This document shows positions 25,546 through 58,245 of a DNA stretch of 64,000 bases, one piece after another. The notes under the pieces are model-generated. The model saw only the letters and a list, made by a program, of their open reading frames with translations. It made no database searches and had not been told where the DNA came from. This DNA is from Cristatella mucedo (taxonomy: Eukaryota > Bryozoa > Phylactolaemata > Cristatellidae). The DNA lies in NCBI GenBank assembly GCA_009760855.2, contig WPIO01000046.1, positions 2,683,501 through 2,747,500 on the forward strand, read 5' to 3'. The position numbers were made by a program, and so were the translations under genes. Every line of letters starts with the position of its first letter. Position 1 is the first letter of the stretch.

Positions 25546-26405
25546 CCTTCAAACCTTGCTAGTAATTTCCAGTCTGATTTTTAGAGCTAATCACTCTACA
25601 GAGTTATTGCATCAGCTCCACAGTCAAGTCTGCCTACTTTCAGCTACACGATATTGCAAATATTCGTGCTTATTTAGACAGGGATGCCACATCTAAATTG
25701 GTCCATGCATCTGTGACATTCCGTCTTGACTTCTGTAACTCACTACTTGCTGTCTATCGGCCTGTACAATCAGGCGCCAGCTTGTGCAAAACTCTGCAGC
25801 TAGACTTGTCTGTCGTGAGCGTCGCTTTACCACATCACACCACTTCTCGCCGACCTGAACTGGCTCCCAGTCAAGCAACGCATGGAGCTAAAGTTTTTGT
25901 CACTCACTTTTAGGTCCCTTTATTCTTCGGCTACACCCTACCTATCAGATCTACTACCTCATGAGGCTAAGCATCGTACCACCTGCTTTTCGGAATCTAA
26001 ATGTTTACAATACCTCGTCAAATCTTAAATCATTTGGAGACCGGACCGGACCTTTAGTTCGTATGCTCCCAAAACCTGGAACTCACTCCCGACTGGCGTC
26101 ACGACATCCCCTGACTTGTCCACATTGAAATAGAAAGGAAGCACATCTATTTATCCCAGTATTTAGAGGGTCCCTGTGATTCGTACTTTATATGCTTATG
26201 CTTGATGACACTGTGCATGCTGCCATTAACCATATTGGCATGCTGACCCTGTGCATGTCACCCCTAACCATGTTGTTCTTGCTGTTTATTGAGCATGCTA
26301 CCACTAACCATTCAATCGTGCTGCCTTTGCAGCAAATGAAAGTGCCTAGAAAGAGATTGAGTTATCTGAGGGTGCTAAATCAAATGCATTATTACTATTA
26401 TTACT
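25546..26405 (+). mobile_element. Old LINE-A copy, 5'-truncated
   Basis: A second diverged copy directly follows the first. It carries the VHASVTFRLDFCNSLLAV region, the LPHEAKHRTT region near 25955 and the 3' UTR to a TATTACTATTATTA tail. Frameshifts are frequent. Confidence 0.82.
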
Positions 26406-26439
26406 TAAGGCCAACAGACTTAAAATCGGCTAACAAAAT

Positions 26440-26727
26440 AAATTGAGAAGCAGTCACGAGGCCAGTCAGAGAATTGAGTAGCATTATCAGGACAGCTAAA
26501 AAGAATGCACCTGAGTCCGTGGAAGTGAGTTCCACGTTCTATGACCCGCAAAGCAAAAGCTTCTATTGTCAAAAGGTCTTTAAAATACGGAACAGCTAAT
26601 TTATAATCCATCGAGGACCCAAGGAGGCTAAAACTAGTGCATCAGCTCACCTAGATATGAACAACCCAATCCACATAGTCACAAAGACTATGTAGGTGTT
26701 GTGCAGAAGAGTTTTCTACATCACAAG
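26440..26727 (-). mobile_element. LINE-B fragment (old)
   Basis: On the - strand it aligns with the 56580-56790 part of the better LINE-B copy (ACAGCTAATTTATAATCCAT on the + strand corresponds to DNKLAV). No open frame. Confidence 0.7.
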
Positions 26728-27085
26728 CCTAAGAGGCTTTCGGTACGAATGCGGTAGCCAACAGACTTCATCTCAAGCAAAGAAGAGAAAGTGAGAAACA
26801 TAACTGAGTCAGGAGAGCAGCTGAGGGAGTAAGTAGCATGGAAGTAGCAGCTCAAGACTGCTGGCAAGGATGTGCCATAGTCGGCAGCAGGAAGGTAGAG
26901 GTCGTTGCATAAGAACTGTGGAAGCGAATTTCACAATCAAGACTTGCAGAGCAAAAGCTTCTGTCACCAACGGTCTTTAAGCAGAAGAATGGGACAGCTA
27001 ATTTATTGTCCATAGATGATCCGAGGGCACGATGAGGCTGACTGGCATAGCAGTTCAGCCAGGTATGAAGGACCCAAGCCGTGGC
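26728..27085 (-). mobile_element. LINE-B 3' fragment
   Basis: On the + strand GGTAGCCAACAGACTTCATC and GGGACAGCTAATTTATTGTC match the reverse complement of 56600-56950. It is diverged and noncoding. Confidence 0.75.
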
Positions 27086-27224
27086 AGGTCATGTGAGTCA
27101 GCAGAAGAACTTTTCTCTGTATCCGTTGATCAACCGGCAGCCATCCAAGCTCAACCGGTCAACATTGAAGTCGTTACTGACTTAAAGGCTCTAATCTATA
27201 CTATAGTATCTAGATGTTCTGAAC

Positions 27225-27400
27225 GCGAACATTTGACCCTGTGCATGTCACCCCTAACCATATTATTTATTTTGTTTGTTTATCAAGCATGATATTACTC
27301 ACCATTCAATTGCATTTTCCTTTGCAGCAAATGTAAAGCGCCTAGAAAGAGATTAAGTTCTCTGAGGGCGCTTTATCAAGTGCATTATTATTATTATTCT
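27225..27400 (+). mobile_element. LINE-A 3' tail fragment
   Basis: It consists of 3' UTR only: TGACCCTGTGCATGTCACCC, then AAGCGCCTAGAAAGAGATTA and GGGCGCTTTATCAAGTGC with an ATT repeat tail. The preceding 140 bp are unrelated, so this is a severely 5'-truncated insertion. Confidence 0.88.
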
Positions 27401-27791
27401 TATTTTTTTATTGGCTCTCGTTTTGAAGATATTTCACACGGTTCATTTTCAATGTTTCCCCATGTAAACTTATCCAATAGGACTGCAATAGCATCCTAAA
27501 TAAGCTTAGACTGATGTAATATTGCATCGCATTGCATAATACCGGCATGCACACATCATCCAGAGTTGATTGCATCATTTTCTAATGCAACGCAATACTA
27601 CTGCCAGGCTGCTGCTGCTGCAGTAAGCTTACGTCATAATGCCCAGTTGGAAAGTTTGAGGATTTTAAATAATTCAGACTTTGTGCTGGATACAGTTTAA
27701 GCTGCTGTTACACGAAGCTGTATCTATTATTTTATCCATCGAGGTACAATACAGAATACAGTAATGCTGCCTCGAAGGTGCGCTAATCACC

Positions 27792-28715
27792 GTGGAAGAT
27801 GTTTGCTATATTTGTGGGGAAGTGACATTTACCAACCAGAAGAAAAGTATAAATTTTCAAGTGAAAGAGGCTTCTTATCATCTTAACTTCGGATGCAAGG
27901 TTGGTGACCAAGACCAGCCTTGGGCCCCCTATATATGCTTCGCTACATGTACAACTGAGCTATTACAGTGGTTGAAAGGCAGAAGACCATAACTTGCCAC
28001 TTGCAGTCCCCATGCTGTGAAGAGAGCCAAGCAACCACACAAATGACTGTTACTCTGCTTGGTTCCTCCTGTTTCCGGTGGAGCAACAAAGCAAAAGAAG
28101 TCGAGAATACTCAACCCGAGCATTCCGTCTGTATTGAAACCAGCACATGGTGAGGGACTTCCTATTCCAGAACCTCCAGCAGAATATTCTCCTGATTCAT
28201 CTGATGAAGAGGGGGGGGGGGAGGAGCCGACCTGTTCTTCTCCTAGTAGTCAGCATGCAGTGGTCTCGATTTTCCCTGTGTTGCCTCATCAACTCCACAC
28301 AGAATAACACAGGAAGAACTAAATGACCTGGTTCGTGATTTGGACTTATCCAAGGACAAGGTAGAGTTACAAGGATCAATACTTTAACAATGGAATCACC
28401 TCGAAAAAAATAAATGTCACAATTACTTTATATCGAAAGCGCCACCAGCACTTGGAGCTTATTTCTTCAGAAAGGAAAGTAATCTGATACTCCGTTCCGA
28501 TATTAAAGGCCTCATGAACGCCTTACAAATCACTCATGACCCACAAGAATGGAAACTCTCTGCAGACTCTTCGAAACTGAGTCTTAAGGCTGCGCTTTTG
28601 CACAACGGAAACCGTCTTGCAATGATTCCTCTACACTCCCCAGAGATGATGCTCCCGAACAGCCGTACGAGAGACAGGCAAATGAGTCTAAGAAGCAGTA
28701 TACGACTTCATTTTT
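27792..28715 (+). pseudogene. Decayed copy of a zinc-finger-like protein found scattered in invertebrate genomes
   Basis: An initial frame at 27792-27992 has a Cys-rich motif: CYICGEVTF, FGCKVGDQDQPWAPYIC, then CxxxC. A second segment (28125-28250) reads LPIPEPPAEYSPDSSDEE. A third (28310-28612) has LNDLVRDLDLSKDK, GLMNALQITHDPQEWKL and DSSKLSLKAALLHNGN. I recall an unnamed family with these blocks in the same order in arthropod and cnidarian genomes, often repetitive, so I infer mobile-element origin. Frameshifts fall between segments, a stop follows at about 28384, and the C-terminal half is missing. Confidence 0.6.
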
Positions 28716-28904
28716 TACAGGTATTAACCACGGTCTATTACTATTGGCATGCATTTAGTTATGTACAGGTTAATTTATTGCATATTATAAAAAAGTAGAG
28801 TAAAATTTGCAATTTGACCGTAATATTCGTGTTGAGCACATACAAATTGATAAGAAATGAGTAATTTTATTTCAGCAACAGGACTTTTGTAAAAATTTGT
28901 TGAC

Positions 28905-29010
28905 CGGTATAATTTATTGTCCACAGAGGACCTGAAGGCCTAAGGAGGCTGAATCTGGTGCACATGTTCAGCTAGATATGAAGGAGCCCGGCTGTGGCGG
29001 GCTAGATGCA
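28905..29010 (-). mobile_element. LINE-B fragment (old)
   Basis: TATAATTTATTGTCCACAGA on the + strand and the following CAGCTAGATATGAAGGAGCC match the reverse complement of 56600-56700 in the better LINE-B copy. Confidence 0.65.
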
Positions 29011-30225
29011 CACAATCAAGCAGCAGCAAATCGAAGCTATGTAACCGTCAAACGTCTCACAGCCAACAGCCATCCAAGCAGCAAGATTCTGGAACGTTAC
29101 ATTTATTGAGGATACCAACAATATCAACGATGCAAGCCCATGTCTGTAGCACAGCTGGCTGGCAGCAATTGGGAGACCATCGCAGCAGTGTCCAGCGTGA
29201 GCCAGCGCGAAGAGAGAGTGCACTTCCCACGCGACCACGTGACCATCACATGCCAGACAAGGTGAAAACAAAGCAACAAGGTACGAAGCTCGGCGAATGC
29301 TATAAAAATCGATTTAGGAAAATACGGCAGCTTGAGTTAGAGCCGGCGTTTCTTTGCTGCCGCCCTCGTCCGGCTGCCGCACGGTAGCATCAGCTGGGGG
29401 CAACTGTGGCAGCGCGCCGAGCGAGCTCCGCCACACCGGAGGGCATCCCCGAGTTTAGACTCTCCCTGGGTTACGACCGGTTGACAGACATGAGGCGACG
29501 AGGCGAGGCAACGGACGCCCGAGGCGTTATGCAACAGGCAACAGCCGGAGGCGGCGTAGCCGCGAGGTCTGCGGCCGCACGCGCTCGGTCAAAGGGCGTC
29601 AAAGTCGTGGGCGGTCAAAGGGTTGTGGGTTCGAAATGAATTCTCATTAGCCGGACAGACACGCCGTTCATATCTGCGGTGGGGAGGCATGGAAGGATGA
29701 AGAAAGGAAGGATGAAGAAAGGAAGGAGGAGAAAGGAAGGAGGAGGAAGGAAGGAGGAGAAAGGAAGGAGGAGGAAGGAAGGAGGAGAAAGGAAGGAGGA
29801 GAAAGAGGAGGAGGAGAAGGAGGAGCAGGAGAAAGAGGTGTGCCCAGCAATGAGCTGCTCCGAGGCAAAAAAGAGTAGGAGGCTGCCACGGAGCTGCAGC
29901 ACTTTTGCTAAGACCTTGATATTGCAGTGCAAACGCGCACGAACACACCTGTTTCGTGCCTGAACCACGGTGGCCAGCTTCACCGGTGAGTGGCGGTGCA
30001 CAACGTCGATGCACGGGGGAGAAAAAGCACGTTGCCTGCCCCCCCCCAAAAGACCGACCGACAGACAGACAGACAGCACCTGGAGCTCGTGACTTGCCCG
30101 AACACACGGAGGAGCTCGCGGCCGCCACGCTCGCACGCACCGTGAGATGCCCTTACGATATGTGAGCGATGAGGTGCAACAACACCAAAGGAGCACTGGC
30201 CCAAGTCTCACTGCCCAAGCAAGGC
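29011..30225. other. 3' flank / probable 3' UTR of EFA6
   Basis: On the - strand this lies downstream of the EFA6 stop. The only AATAAA on that strand is near 29107-29102. A GGAAGGA array lies at 29690-29840. Open frames here are low-complexity shadows. Confidence 0.4.
29690..29840. repeat. (GGAAGGA)n / GGA-rich purine minisatellite
   Basis: About 150 bp of strictly purine sequence with units such as GAAAGGAAGGAGGA. It lies downstream of the EFA6 stop and would be pyrimidine-rich in that transcript. Confidence 0.93.
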
Positions 30226-50181
<19,956 letters not shown>

Positions 50182-50860
50182 CGGCGACACCTGTCGCGCG
50201 TATCCCGCTTATAGCGCGCCGTCGCAGCCATCGCTGCGCCGTCGCGCTGGAGCCAGCTCGATGCGCCGGTGCCGACTCGGCTGCCAACGAAGGCCGGATG
50301 CGAAGCGAAACTTCTGGAAAAGACAGACGCTATCGGCGGGCCGCCCGCGCCGTTCGCCCGCACCGTCCGTCTCTGGCTTCCAATGGTTCGCCGCCGCCGC
50401 CGCCGCCGCGTCTTTCAACTTCACTTACTTGCAGGTGACGCGCTGAGAAGATCGGTAGGTTGAACAGAACAGAAAGCGCGGACGACGACTCGCGCGCGCG
50501 GCTGCGAGGAGCGATCGCGGCGCCACGACGTCAGGCGGCGGTACGCCGAGCGGTAGGCGGTCTAATGCCACGCCGTTATTGGGAGATCCGCCTCCTGGAG
50601 CTGAGGCCTACGAACGGGTCGCGCGCGCCGATTGAGTTCAAGGGTACGACCGTGACATTAGACGGGGGGGGGGGAGGAGGATGGGGCGGGGAGGTTGCAG
50701 CCACCGCAGCCGCCTGCCGGACCAATCGAGCTCTTCTTGTCTTCGCTCAGGCTGACGCGAGCAGCCTGCGGCAGCTCGCTCAGAGTGCTGAGACGACCCG
50801 GAGCGAGCGCGTGTGTAGCGATGGCGGCTGCCAAATTGCATTTGCTTATGCGGTTCCTGT

Positions 50861-53777
50861 GTAGAGTGGGCGTTGGCTCGCCGGTCGGTCCAAGCTGCTG
50901 GGCTCACGGTGTGCGTCTGACTGACGTACCAACCGGCGCTGTTCAGCAAGTCCCGCACCCAGTGCTCAGTTGGGTCACCGCTCGCTCGCTTTACTGCACC
51001 TCTGCGCTTTCGGGTCAGCTCCTGCGCATCGCTTGGCGCCCAACGACCGTAATTTATGATCCGAGGAATTCGTGTCCTGGCTCAATGGAGATTGCGTGTG
51101 GTAGAGCGCAAATGCAAACTCTCCGACGATCTCTCAACGGTAGCGCCGCTCGATAAGAGCCCTGAAGAATGGACGTGTAGACTTCTAATGTACGACTTCT
51201 TGTCGCCTGCCGCAATTTTGGCTTGCTGTCAGATTCATTCGAATGCTCCTGTCATGATCGTGGCTCGAGTCCCCCCGTCCAGTGCAGCTTGTGCATGCAC
51301 CTGCAGGAGCGACTGACGGCACCCCGACCGCCAGCCAACGGTCCGTTTGGTTTTCACTTTCGCGTGTCCTGTTTTACGATGACTGCTTTCAGCTTGACTG
51401 CTTATGAGGGTGTTGATTTTATCGTTGTACACGGCGAACACACCCTACTTTTGTTAAATTGTTGGCATGGCCGGATGCAGAATTACCCGATCTGGGATTC
51501 ATCTCGAACCCCGAAGTCTTGTTCCATTTGGCTATTTTGGATAGGCATGCCAAAGTTCCCCTTAGTCCGACCTAGACAATCGGTTAAGAGGCCGTGTTGC
51601 CCGGCTGAGCTCATGGCTGACCTCATTTGTGGGGAGTGACTCGGCGAGCCGGGCCTACTCTAATGGGCAGTCTCTTGTCCGCTTAGAGCGAGACGATTTT
51701 GTCGGTGCTTTTTAATTTTTATTTTTTTACTGAGCCCTCACGATTATGCTGCTGACCAGAGCTAGCATGTTTGCTAAACAACCGAGCAGCAAAGTCGGTG
51801 ACTCGCTGCCTTCAACTGGCAGGGGTTGGCTGGAACCGGCCATCGAAGCTCTCGTGACCAGTGCCAAGCACGGCAGCATCTACCTTGGGCAGTGTCGTGA
51901 TCGTGATTGCGTCAGTCGTGTCGATCGCAGCATGTGAATCGTGCACTGCTGCCTGTTTTGTGGACAGCAGCACTACCGGCCTGGTTCAGAGCCTCCATTG
52001 CTTTGTGCTTTATCGATTGGCATCCCGCTCGATGAGTGCAAACATCACGAGCAGCCAGGCTCCTTAACTCGTCAACCACAAGCGGTATCGGCTCATTCAC
52101 GCACCACACGTCAGCCTGCTACGACTGCGTTCCCGTTGTGTCGAGGCTGCATTTTGGTTGCTGTCACAGTCAAGAGCTGAGAAAATGCCTTCGGGCTTGA
52201 ATTGTTTGCATCACCTCGAGGATGGCATTGAGAGGTCCGGCAGTGCAATTCTCACGTGCAGATGTGCCCCACGGCTAGGCTATGCAAGTTTGCAATGGGC
52301 TCCCCTCAGCCGGGGTGGGGGTGAGCAGGCTGGGATGACCCGAAGGGGGCATGCCGGAGTCAGGTGGGTGGAGTGATCGCTCACAGATGAACATGCCCTG
52401 TCGTGGAGTCAGGGCAGCTAGTAGCTCCTTGGTACGAGCGTCTGTGGCCCCATGCTTTGAACCACTGTATTCTGGTAGGCCTATTTCAGCTAAGAACTAT
52501 TCAAAGAACTTAACCTGACGGCAGCAGTCGCCTCTCCAGGGTGGGTTGGGGTGGGTAGTGGCAGCTGTGGCTGGAATCGATCGCAGTAGCACCAGCGGCA
52601 CCATTTATCTCCTCCCTCATTGCACATGCAATGGTAGCTCTCACGGGCTCGGGTAGCTACGATAAGCCACCGCTGACCGGCCGCTTGCATTCAGAAAGCA
52701 TCGACAGAGAGATCAGTCAGCCTCGTTCGGCGGAGGCTGCTGCTGCTGCCTTCCTGCCCAGTGGTGTGGTATTGCTGGATACCGATGCAGCATCCAGTGA
52801 TACCGTGCCGCTGCTCCTGTCCTTGTGAAGTGTCAGCCTGCGTTCGTGAGCAATCTTGCTAGCATGACTGAGCTTGCCTGTTTTCCTATGCTTGGCCAAT
52901 GCATTGAGGCTCTTTTCTGTATCAAGTTCTGCCCTCTAGCTGACAAGCAGACAGCGTGCGGCTGTGGCAGCTTAGCAGCCTGCAGCAGGGCACCGCTAGG
53001 GCACCGATGCTGCCTATTGCTGACCCGCAGCCTGGCTACATCCCCCACGAGAAACCTTGGCATGCTACATTGGTCAGATCAGGGAACCGTGCTCGAGATT
53101 AGCAGCAGATTCAAAATTTTGATACTTAGAATCCATCCATCTCACAATCTATAGTTTACGTGTAAAAGCGATGTGGACCGATAGTCAATCGGTTGCACTT
53201 TACAGCTGGACCTGTGTGTGTGTGCATGCAGCCACTGTGGCTATGGAATGTACACCGACGACGTGTGACTTCTTTTCAAGGTTTTGCCGACAAGGGGGCC
53301 TTGATCGCTGCCATGCTGCTTCAATGACCTGCTAGGTTCGCTCGGAGGCACCAGCTTCATCAGTGCAGCATACAAGCTGACTCTAGATCCGTCGGGGACC
53401 CCTGCCCACACACAAGTGGAGACTTGCATTAAAAACGGATTGCTGGGATAATGTTGGCACGTTCCTAGGTGTGAATGCAGATCGATTGGCTTGAGACTTG
53501 CCCACAAAAGCAATTAATACAATAGTAAGCTGAGCTCCGAGTGTCGCTTTGACACTGCTGCAGCCTGCTGTGCTGACTGGGCAGGCTGCCTGGCTCGACC
53601 AAGCTAACGACACGTGTGGCGGATGGGGCCACCCTCACCTGCTTGAGCCAAGCCCAAGCACTGCAGGGCATTTTGCAGCTCGTAGAGTTAAGAAACGGTA
53701 AGACAGCCGGAATGGCAATACACTACCCAGGCCAATGTTACAGTATGTACAAGATACACAGATGTTCATTGCTTATT
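50861..53777. other. Unassigned upstream flank of EFA6
   Basis: No recognisable gene. A 111-codon + strand frame starts with an ATGG at 50821 (MAAAKLHLLMRFLCRVG) head-to-head with EFA6. It has no recognised relative and is only a weak first-exon candidate. Confidence 0.3.
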
Positions 53778-55556
53778 ATTAATAATAATAATGCACTTGA
53801 TAAAGTGCCCTCAGAGAACTCAATCTCTCTCTTGGCGCTTTACATTTGCTGCAAAGTGAAATGCAATTGAATGGTCAGTAATATTATGCTCGATAAACAA
53901 ACAAAATGAATAACATGGTTAGGGGTGACATGCACAGGGTCAGCATGCAAATGTGGTTAGTGGCAGCATGCACCGTGTCAGCATGCATAAGCACACGAAG
54001 GACGAATCACAGGGACCTACTATATGCTGTGCTAAATAGGTGTGTTTTTAAGTTCTTTTTAAATATGGTCAGGTCAGGGGATGTTCTGGCGCAACTCGGG
54101 AGGGAGTTCCAGGCTTTGGGAGCATACGAACTAAATGCACGGTCTACAAAAGATTTGAGGTTTGTACGAGGTATTGGTAGATTGTTGGATTCCGAAAAGC
54201 GGGTGGCACGACGCTTGGTCTGATGGGGTAGTATATCTGAAAGATAGGCTGGAGCCAAAGAATGAAGGGACCTAAAAGTGAGCAACAAAACCTTGAAGTC
54301 AATCCGTTGCTTGACTGGTAGCCAGTGCAGGTCGGCGAGAAGTGGAGTAATGTGGCAACTGCGACGCTCACGGCAGAAAAGTCTAGCTGCCGAGTTTTGC
54401 ACAAGCTGCAATCGCCTGATCGGACATGCTGGTAGGCCAGTGAGCAGTGAGTTGCAGAAGTTGAGACAGGATGTCACAAATGCATGGACCAACTTGGACG
54501 TGGTATATTTGTCTAAACAAGCCCGAATTTTAGCAATGTTATGAAGCTGAACATAGGCAGATTTGACTGTGGAGCTGATATGGTCGTCTAACGAGAGGTC
54601 ACTTTGGAATATGACACCTAGATTTCGAGCTGATTCAACAGGAGATATGCTGGCAGAGCCAATTTTGAGCGTCAGCCTTTCCAATTTCTGAATCACACTG
54701 GGTTTGCCCATAACTAGTAAGTTAGTTTTATCATCGTTTAGTTTTAGAAAATTTGCTGCCATCCATATTCGGATGTCATCAATACATGCAGCAAGTGAGA
54801 TGAGAGAATTTTGAGGTGCTCGAAGGCTGGAAGAGATCAAAGCAAAGGTAAAACTGAATGTCATCCACATAGAAGTGAAAGCCTAGATTGTGCTTGGCAA
54901 TCACATCAGCAAGAGGGAGAGTATAAACCGTGAAAAGAACCGGACCTAGCACGGAGCCCTGAGGTACCCCACGTTTCAGAGGTACCTCAGATGATCTTTG
55001 TCCATTCACGTCAATACTCTGGAGTCTCCCACTGAGATAGGACCTGAACCACTGCAGAGTAGTGCCAGTGATGCCCAGGCGAAATGAGAGGCGCTCTAGA
55101 AGAACTCTGTGATCGATGGTATCAAAAGCTGCCGAAAGATCGAGCAAAACAAGCAGGGACACTCTATCCATGTCTGCATTCCTAAGTAGGTCGTTGTATA
55201 CCCGAAGCAATGCTGACTCTGTGGAGTGATTAGCTCTATAGCCAGACTGGAACTTACTGGCAATGTGTGTGGTTTCGATATATGAGTTCAGCTGGTCCAC
55301 CACGACCCGTTCCAGTGTCTTTGATAGGAATGGTGGAAGGGAGACTGGGCGGTAGTTGCTTAAGTTCTCTTGGTCTAGTGTCACTTTCTTGAAAAGTGGC
55401 CTGACTACAGCTTTTTTGAAAGGTGCTGGGACATGACCTGAGGCTAATGATATATTAATTATGTTAGTTATGCATGGCAGCAGCAGATCAATGCAACTTA
55501 GGAGCAGGAAAGTGGGAATAGGGTCTAGAGGACTTGTTGTCTGGTTATCGCTTAAC
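53778..55556 (-). mobile_element. LINE-A copy with most of the RT domain
   Basis: The longest RT region in the window. On the - strand 55558-54779 encodes INISLASGHVPAPFKKAVV, the YRPVSLPPFLSKTLERVV block, LVLLDLSAAFDTIDHRVL, GVPQGSVLGPVLFTVY and FHFYVDD (Ala of YADD is Val here, both Asp kept). After one frameshift near 54810 the frame 54870-54007 continues to the C-terminus. The 3' UTR and ATTATT tail end at 53778. The endonuclease is absent. Confidence 0.94.
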
Positions 55557-55950
55557 AATCATTTGGGCCTTGCCACAGACGGCACACTAGTTCATTCACT
55601 TTAGGTATTTCGCAGTTCCAGTGCTTTCGACTCGAATTAAGCAACCCGTCTAGAAGGCTGCTGTGTATCGTTTACTGCTCGGAGGCTGGTGCAGCACTGC
55701 TTGCTCGTGTCCTCCGACATATGACATAGTGATCAGCTCTTGCCTCTCGAACCCAGGACTAAGCTGTAGCTGACACTCTAGCGAGTTTTCTATAAGTGCA
55801 GCTCACAGCTTAGCGTCTTTCGGCATGCATTCTGTGGCTAATATCGTGCATATAGCATGCAAGGGCTGTGGCTGGATGTTCATACGATGTTGTGGCTCCC
55901 GATGTCAGCTTGTGGACCAGCCACTGAATTGTGACCTTTGATTTGAGCTG
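55557..55950. other. No gene recognised
   Basis: Unassigned sequence between the LINE-A and LINE-B copies. Confidence 0.4.
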
Positions 55951-55984
55951 CTGCCCTTGGGTGTAAGTGCACGGCCTCACCTTT

Positions 55985-57034
55985 TGATGTACATTAAGGC
56001 CCATGGAATAGGATATCACTTCTATGCTGACGATACTCAGTTGTATTTGTCATTTAAACCGTCGGAATCTGCTGCAGCAACTGAGAAACTGAATGCTTGC
56101 CTTGCCGATATTCGATCCTGGATGTCGGAAAACTTCCTGAAATTAAATGACGATAAAACCGAACTGCTGCTCATAGGACACCCTAAGCGTGTGGCTGGAT
56201 TAAAAGGCTTTGCTGTTCTAATAGGTGATGCTATTGTGCGACCTTCACCACGTGCTCGTAATCTAGGTATTTCAAAAGCTTCATTCAGAAGACTGCCTCT
56301 ACAGCTAGCCATCACATCCGATCCCTATCCAAGATTAGAAGCTGTCTCCCACAGTGGCTTGTAAAAAATTTAACTAGCTCTTTAGTTCTGTCTCGGCTTG
56401 ATTATTGTAATTCTCTTTTGGCTGGGCTGCCAAAGAAAGCTATTATGCCACTACAGCTGACTATGAATATGGCTGCAAGGCTGGTCTTCAAGTCCCAGCG
56501 GTTTGAGCACGTGTCACCTCTGCTGAAAGAGCTAGGATGGTTGCCGGTTGAGCAAAGGATACAGAGCAAAGTTCTTACGCTGACCCACAAGGCCCGCCAC
56601 GGCTTAGCTCCTTCGTACCTAGCTGAACTGCTGCATCAGTTTCAGCCTGTTCGCGCCCTCAGGTCCTGTGTGGACAATAAATTAGCTGTCCCATTCCTCC
56701 GCTTAAAGACAGTTGGCGACAGAAGCTTTAGCTCTGCAGGTCCTAGACTGTGGAACTCACTTCCACAATTCTTACGCAACGACATCTACTCTCCAACTGC
56801 CGACTATGGCACATCTTTTTCAGCGGTCCTGAACTGCTACTTCTATGCTACTCACTACCTCAACTGCTCTCCTGACTGTGCTATGCTTCCCACTTTCTCT
56901 TTGTTTCGTGAGACGAAGTCTGTTGGCTACCGAATGCGTACCGAAAGCCGCTTAGGCTGTGAGTGCGCTATACAAAACTCTCCTGCTTAACACCCACATG
57001 GTCTTTATGACTTTGTGGAGTTACTGACGGAGAT
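55985..57034 (+). mobile_element. LINE-B copy, 5'-truncated (second L2/CR1-like family)
   Basis: The frame 55987-56280 encodes GIGYHFYADDTQLYLSFKPS and NFLKLNDDKTELLLIGHP, the catalytic and following RT segments. After a frame change, 56418-56990 encodes QLTMNMAARLVFKSQRFEHV, LGWLPVEQRIQSKVLTL and GPRLWNSLPQFLRND. The 3' end reads GGAGTTACTGACGGAGATAC. The protein is related to LINE-A but clearly distinct, and the 3' UTR is different. Confidence 0.9.
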
Positions 57035-57827
57035 ACATTTCTGGGTCCTTTGATAAGGAAGGATATGCCTGTAATGGCCGAGTGCTACCGGAAGTGGGCT
57101 GTAGAGTTGGTCAGAGAGCGTGCCTGAGTGAGGGCGAGTTGGCTCTAGCATTCAGGCCCGAGGGTGGGCCGTCGTCAAAATACACCGCCGAGGCCTTCGG
57201 TTGGGCACGCCGACTTGTGCCAGAGCGTTCTGAGGTCTTCGGTTGTGTCATTCATTCATCCGGCTAGTATTCGTCTGACAAGGAGAATCATAGATGGCCT
57301 GTACTCGTCTTACAAGGGAGAAAACGTGAAGGTTTTTACGTGAACTGACGCTTTTACATTGCATACTTGGGGTTAGGAAGAAGTCAACTGGGGGAGTGGC
57401 AGGGGGTCCTAGCCGTCCTCGTACCGACCTGAAAGGAACCCTAGGGTGACCTGGCCACCTGACACGCCCCCGTAGCCTGACTATCAATGGCTGCCTCAGG
57501 AAACGGCAGGTCTGGCGGCCCCTGGTCTCTTTGGCTTCATACTGTGCCACCCCTACGATCGTTTACAAATATTATACCAGCATGAGAATTAATTGACCGA
57601 CTAAGCAAGCGTCCTTGCGAACGATGAAAAACGACGATACGGCTATAAGTATGACAGAAAGCATGCTGGGGAAGTGTGTAGACTGAAGAAAGCCAGGTGT
57701 CTTCTGATAGACCTGCCGGAAAGAGAAAAACAAGTCAAACTGTAGACCTAAACTAAAAGAAATGCGTTGGCAGCCCTACTGGAATATACGGAGTCTCACT
57801 TTCTCCCTACCTCCGTCTTCTTCCACT
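57035..57827. other. No gene recognised
   Basis: Unassigned flank of the large CT tract. Confidence 0.4.
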
Positions 57828-57993
57828 CTTTCTTTTTCTCTCTCTCTCTCTCTTTCTCTCTCTCTTCCTCTCTCTCTCCCCCTCCCTCTCTCCCACTCCC
57901 TCTCTCCCACTCCCTCTCTCCCACTCCCTCTCTCCCACTCCCTCTCTCCCACTCCCTCTCTCTCTCGTTCTCTCTCTCTCTCTCTCTCTCTCC

Positions 57994-58088
<95 letters not shown>

Positions 58089-58104
58089 TCTCTCTCTCTC
58101 CCTC

Positions 58105-58141
<37 letters not shown>

Positions 58142-58245
58142 TTCTCTCTTCTCTCTCTCTCTCCCTCTTCCTCTCCCTCTTGCTCTCTCCCTCCCCTCCC
58201 TCTCTTTCCCTCCCTCTCTCTCTCTCTTCATATCTCTCTTTTTAT
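57828..58245. repeat. Large (CT)n tract with a 14-bp higher-order unit
   Basis: About 420 bp of CT-rich pyrimidine sequence. Near 57880-57955 the unit ACTCCCTCTCTCCC repeats about five times. It creates long but meaningless Leu-Ser open frames. Confidence 0.96.

Noticed and set aside
50208-50213. TATAAG on the - strand as EFA6 TATA box
   Set aside because: It lies about 30 bp from the chosen ATG, so a start placed by it would leave almost no 5' UTR.
50821-51156. 111-codon + strand frame with ATGG start in the CpG-rich region
   Set aside because: No family resemblance, splice evidence or conservation can be seen. Kept only as a weak candidate first exon.
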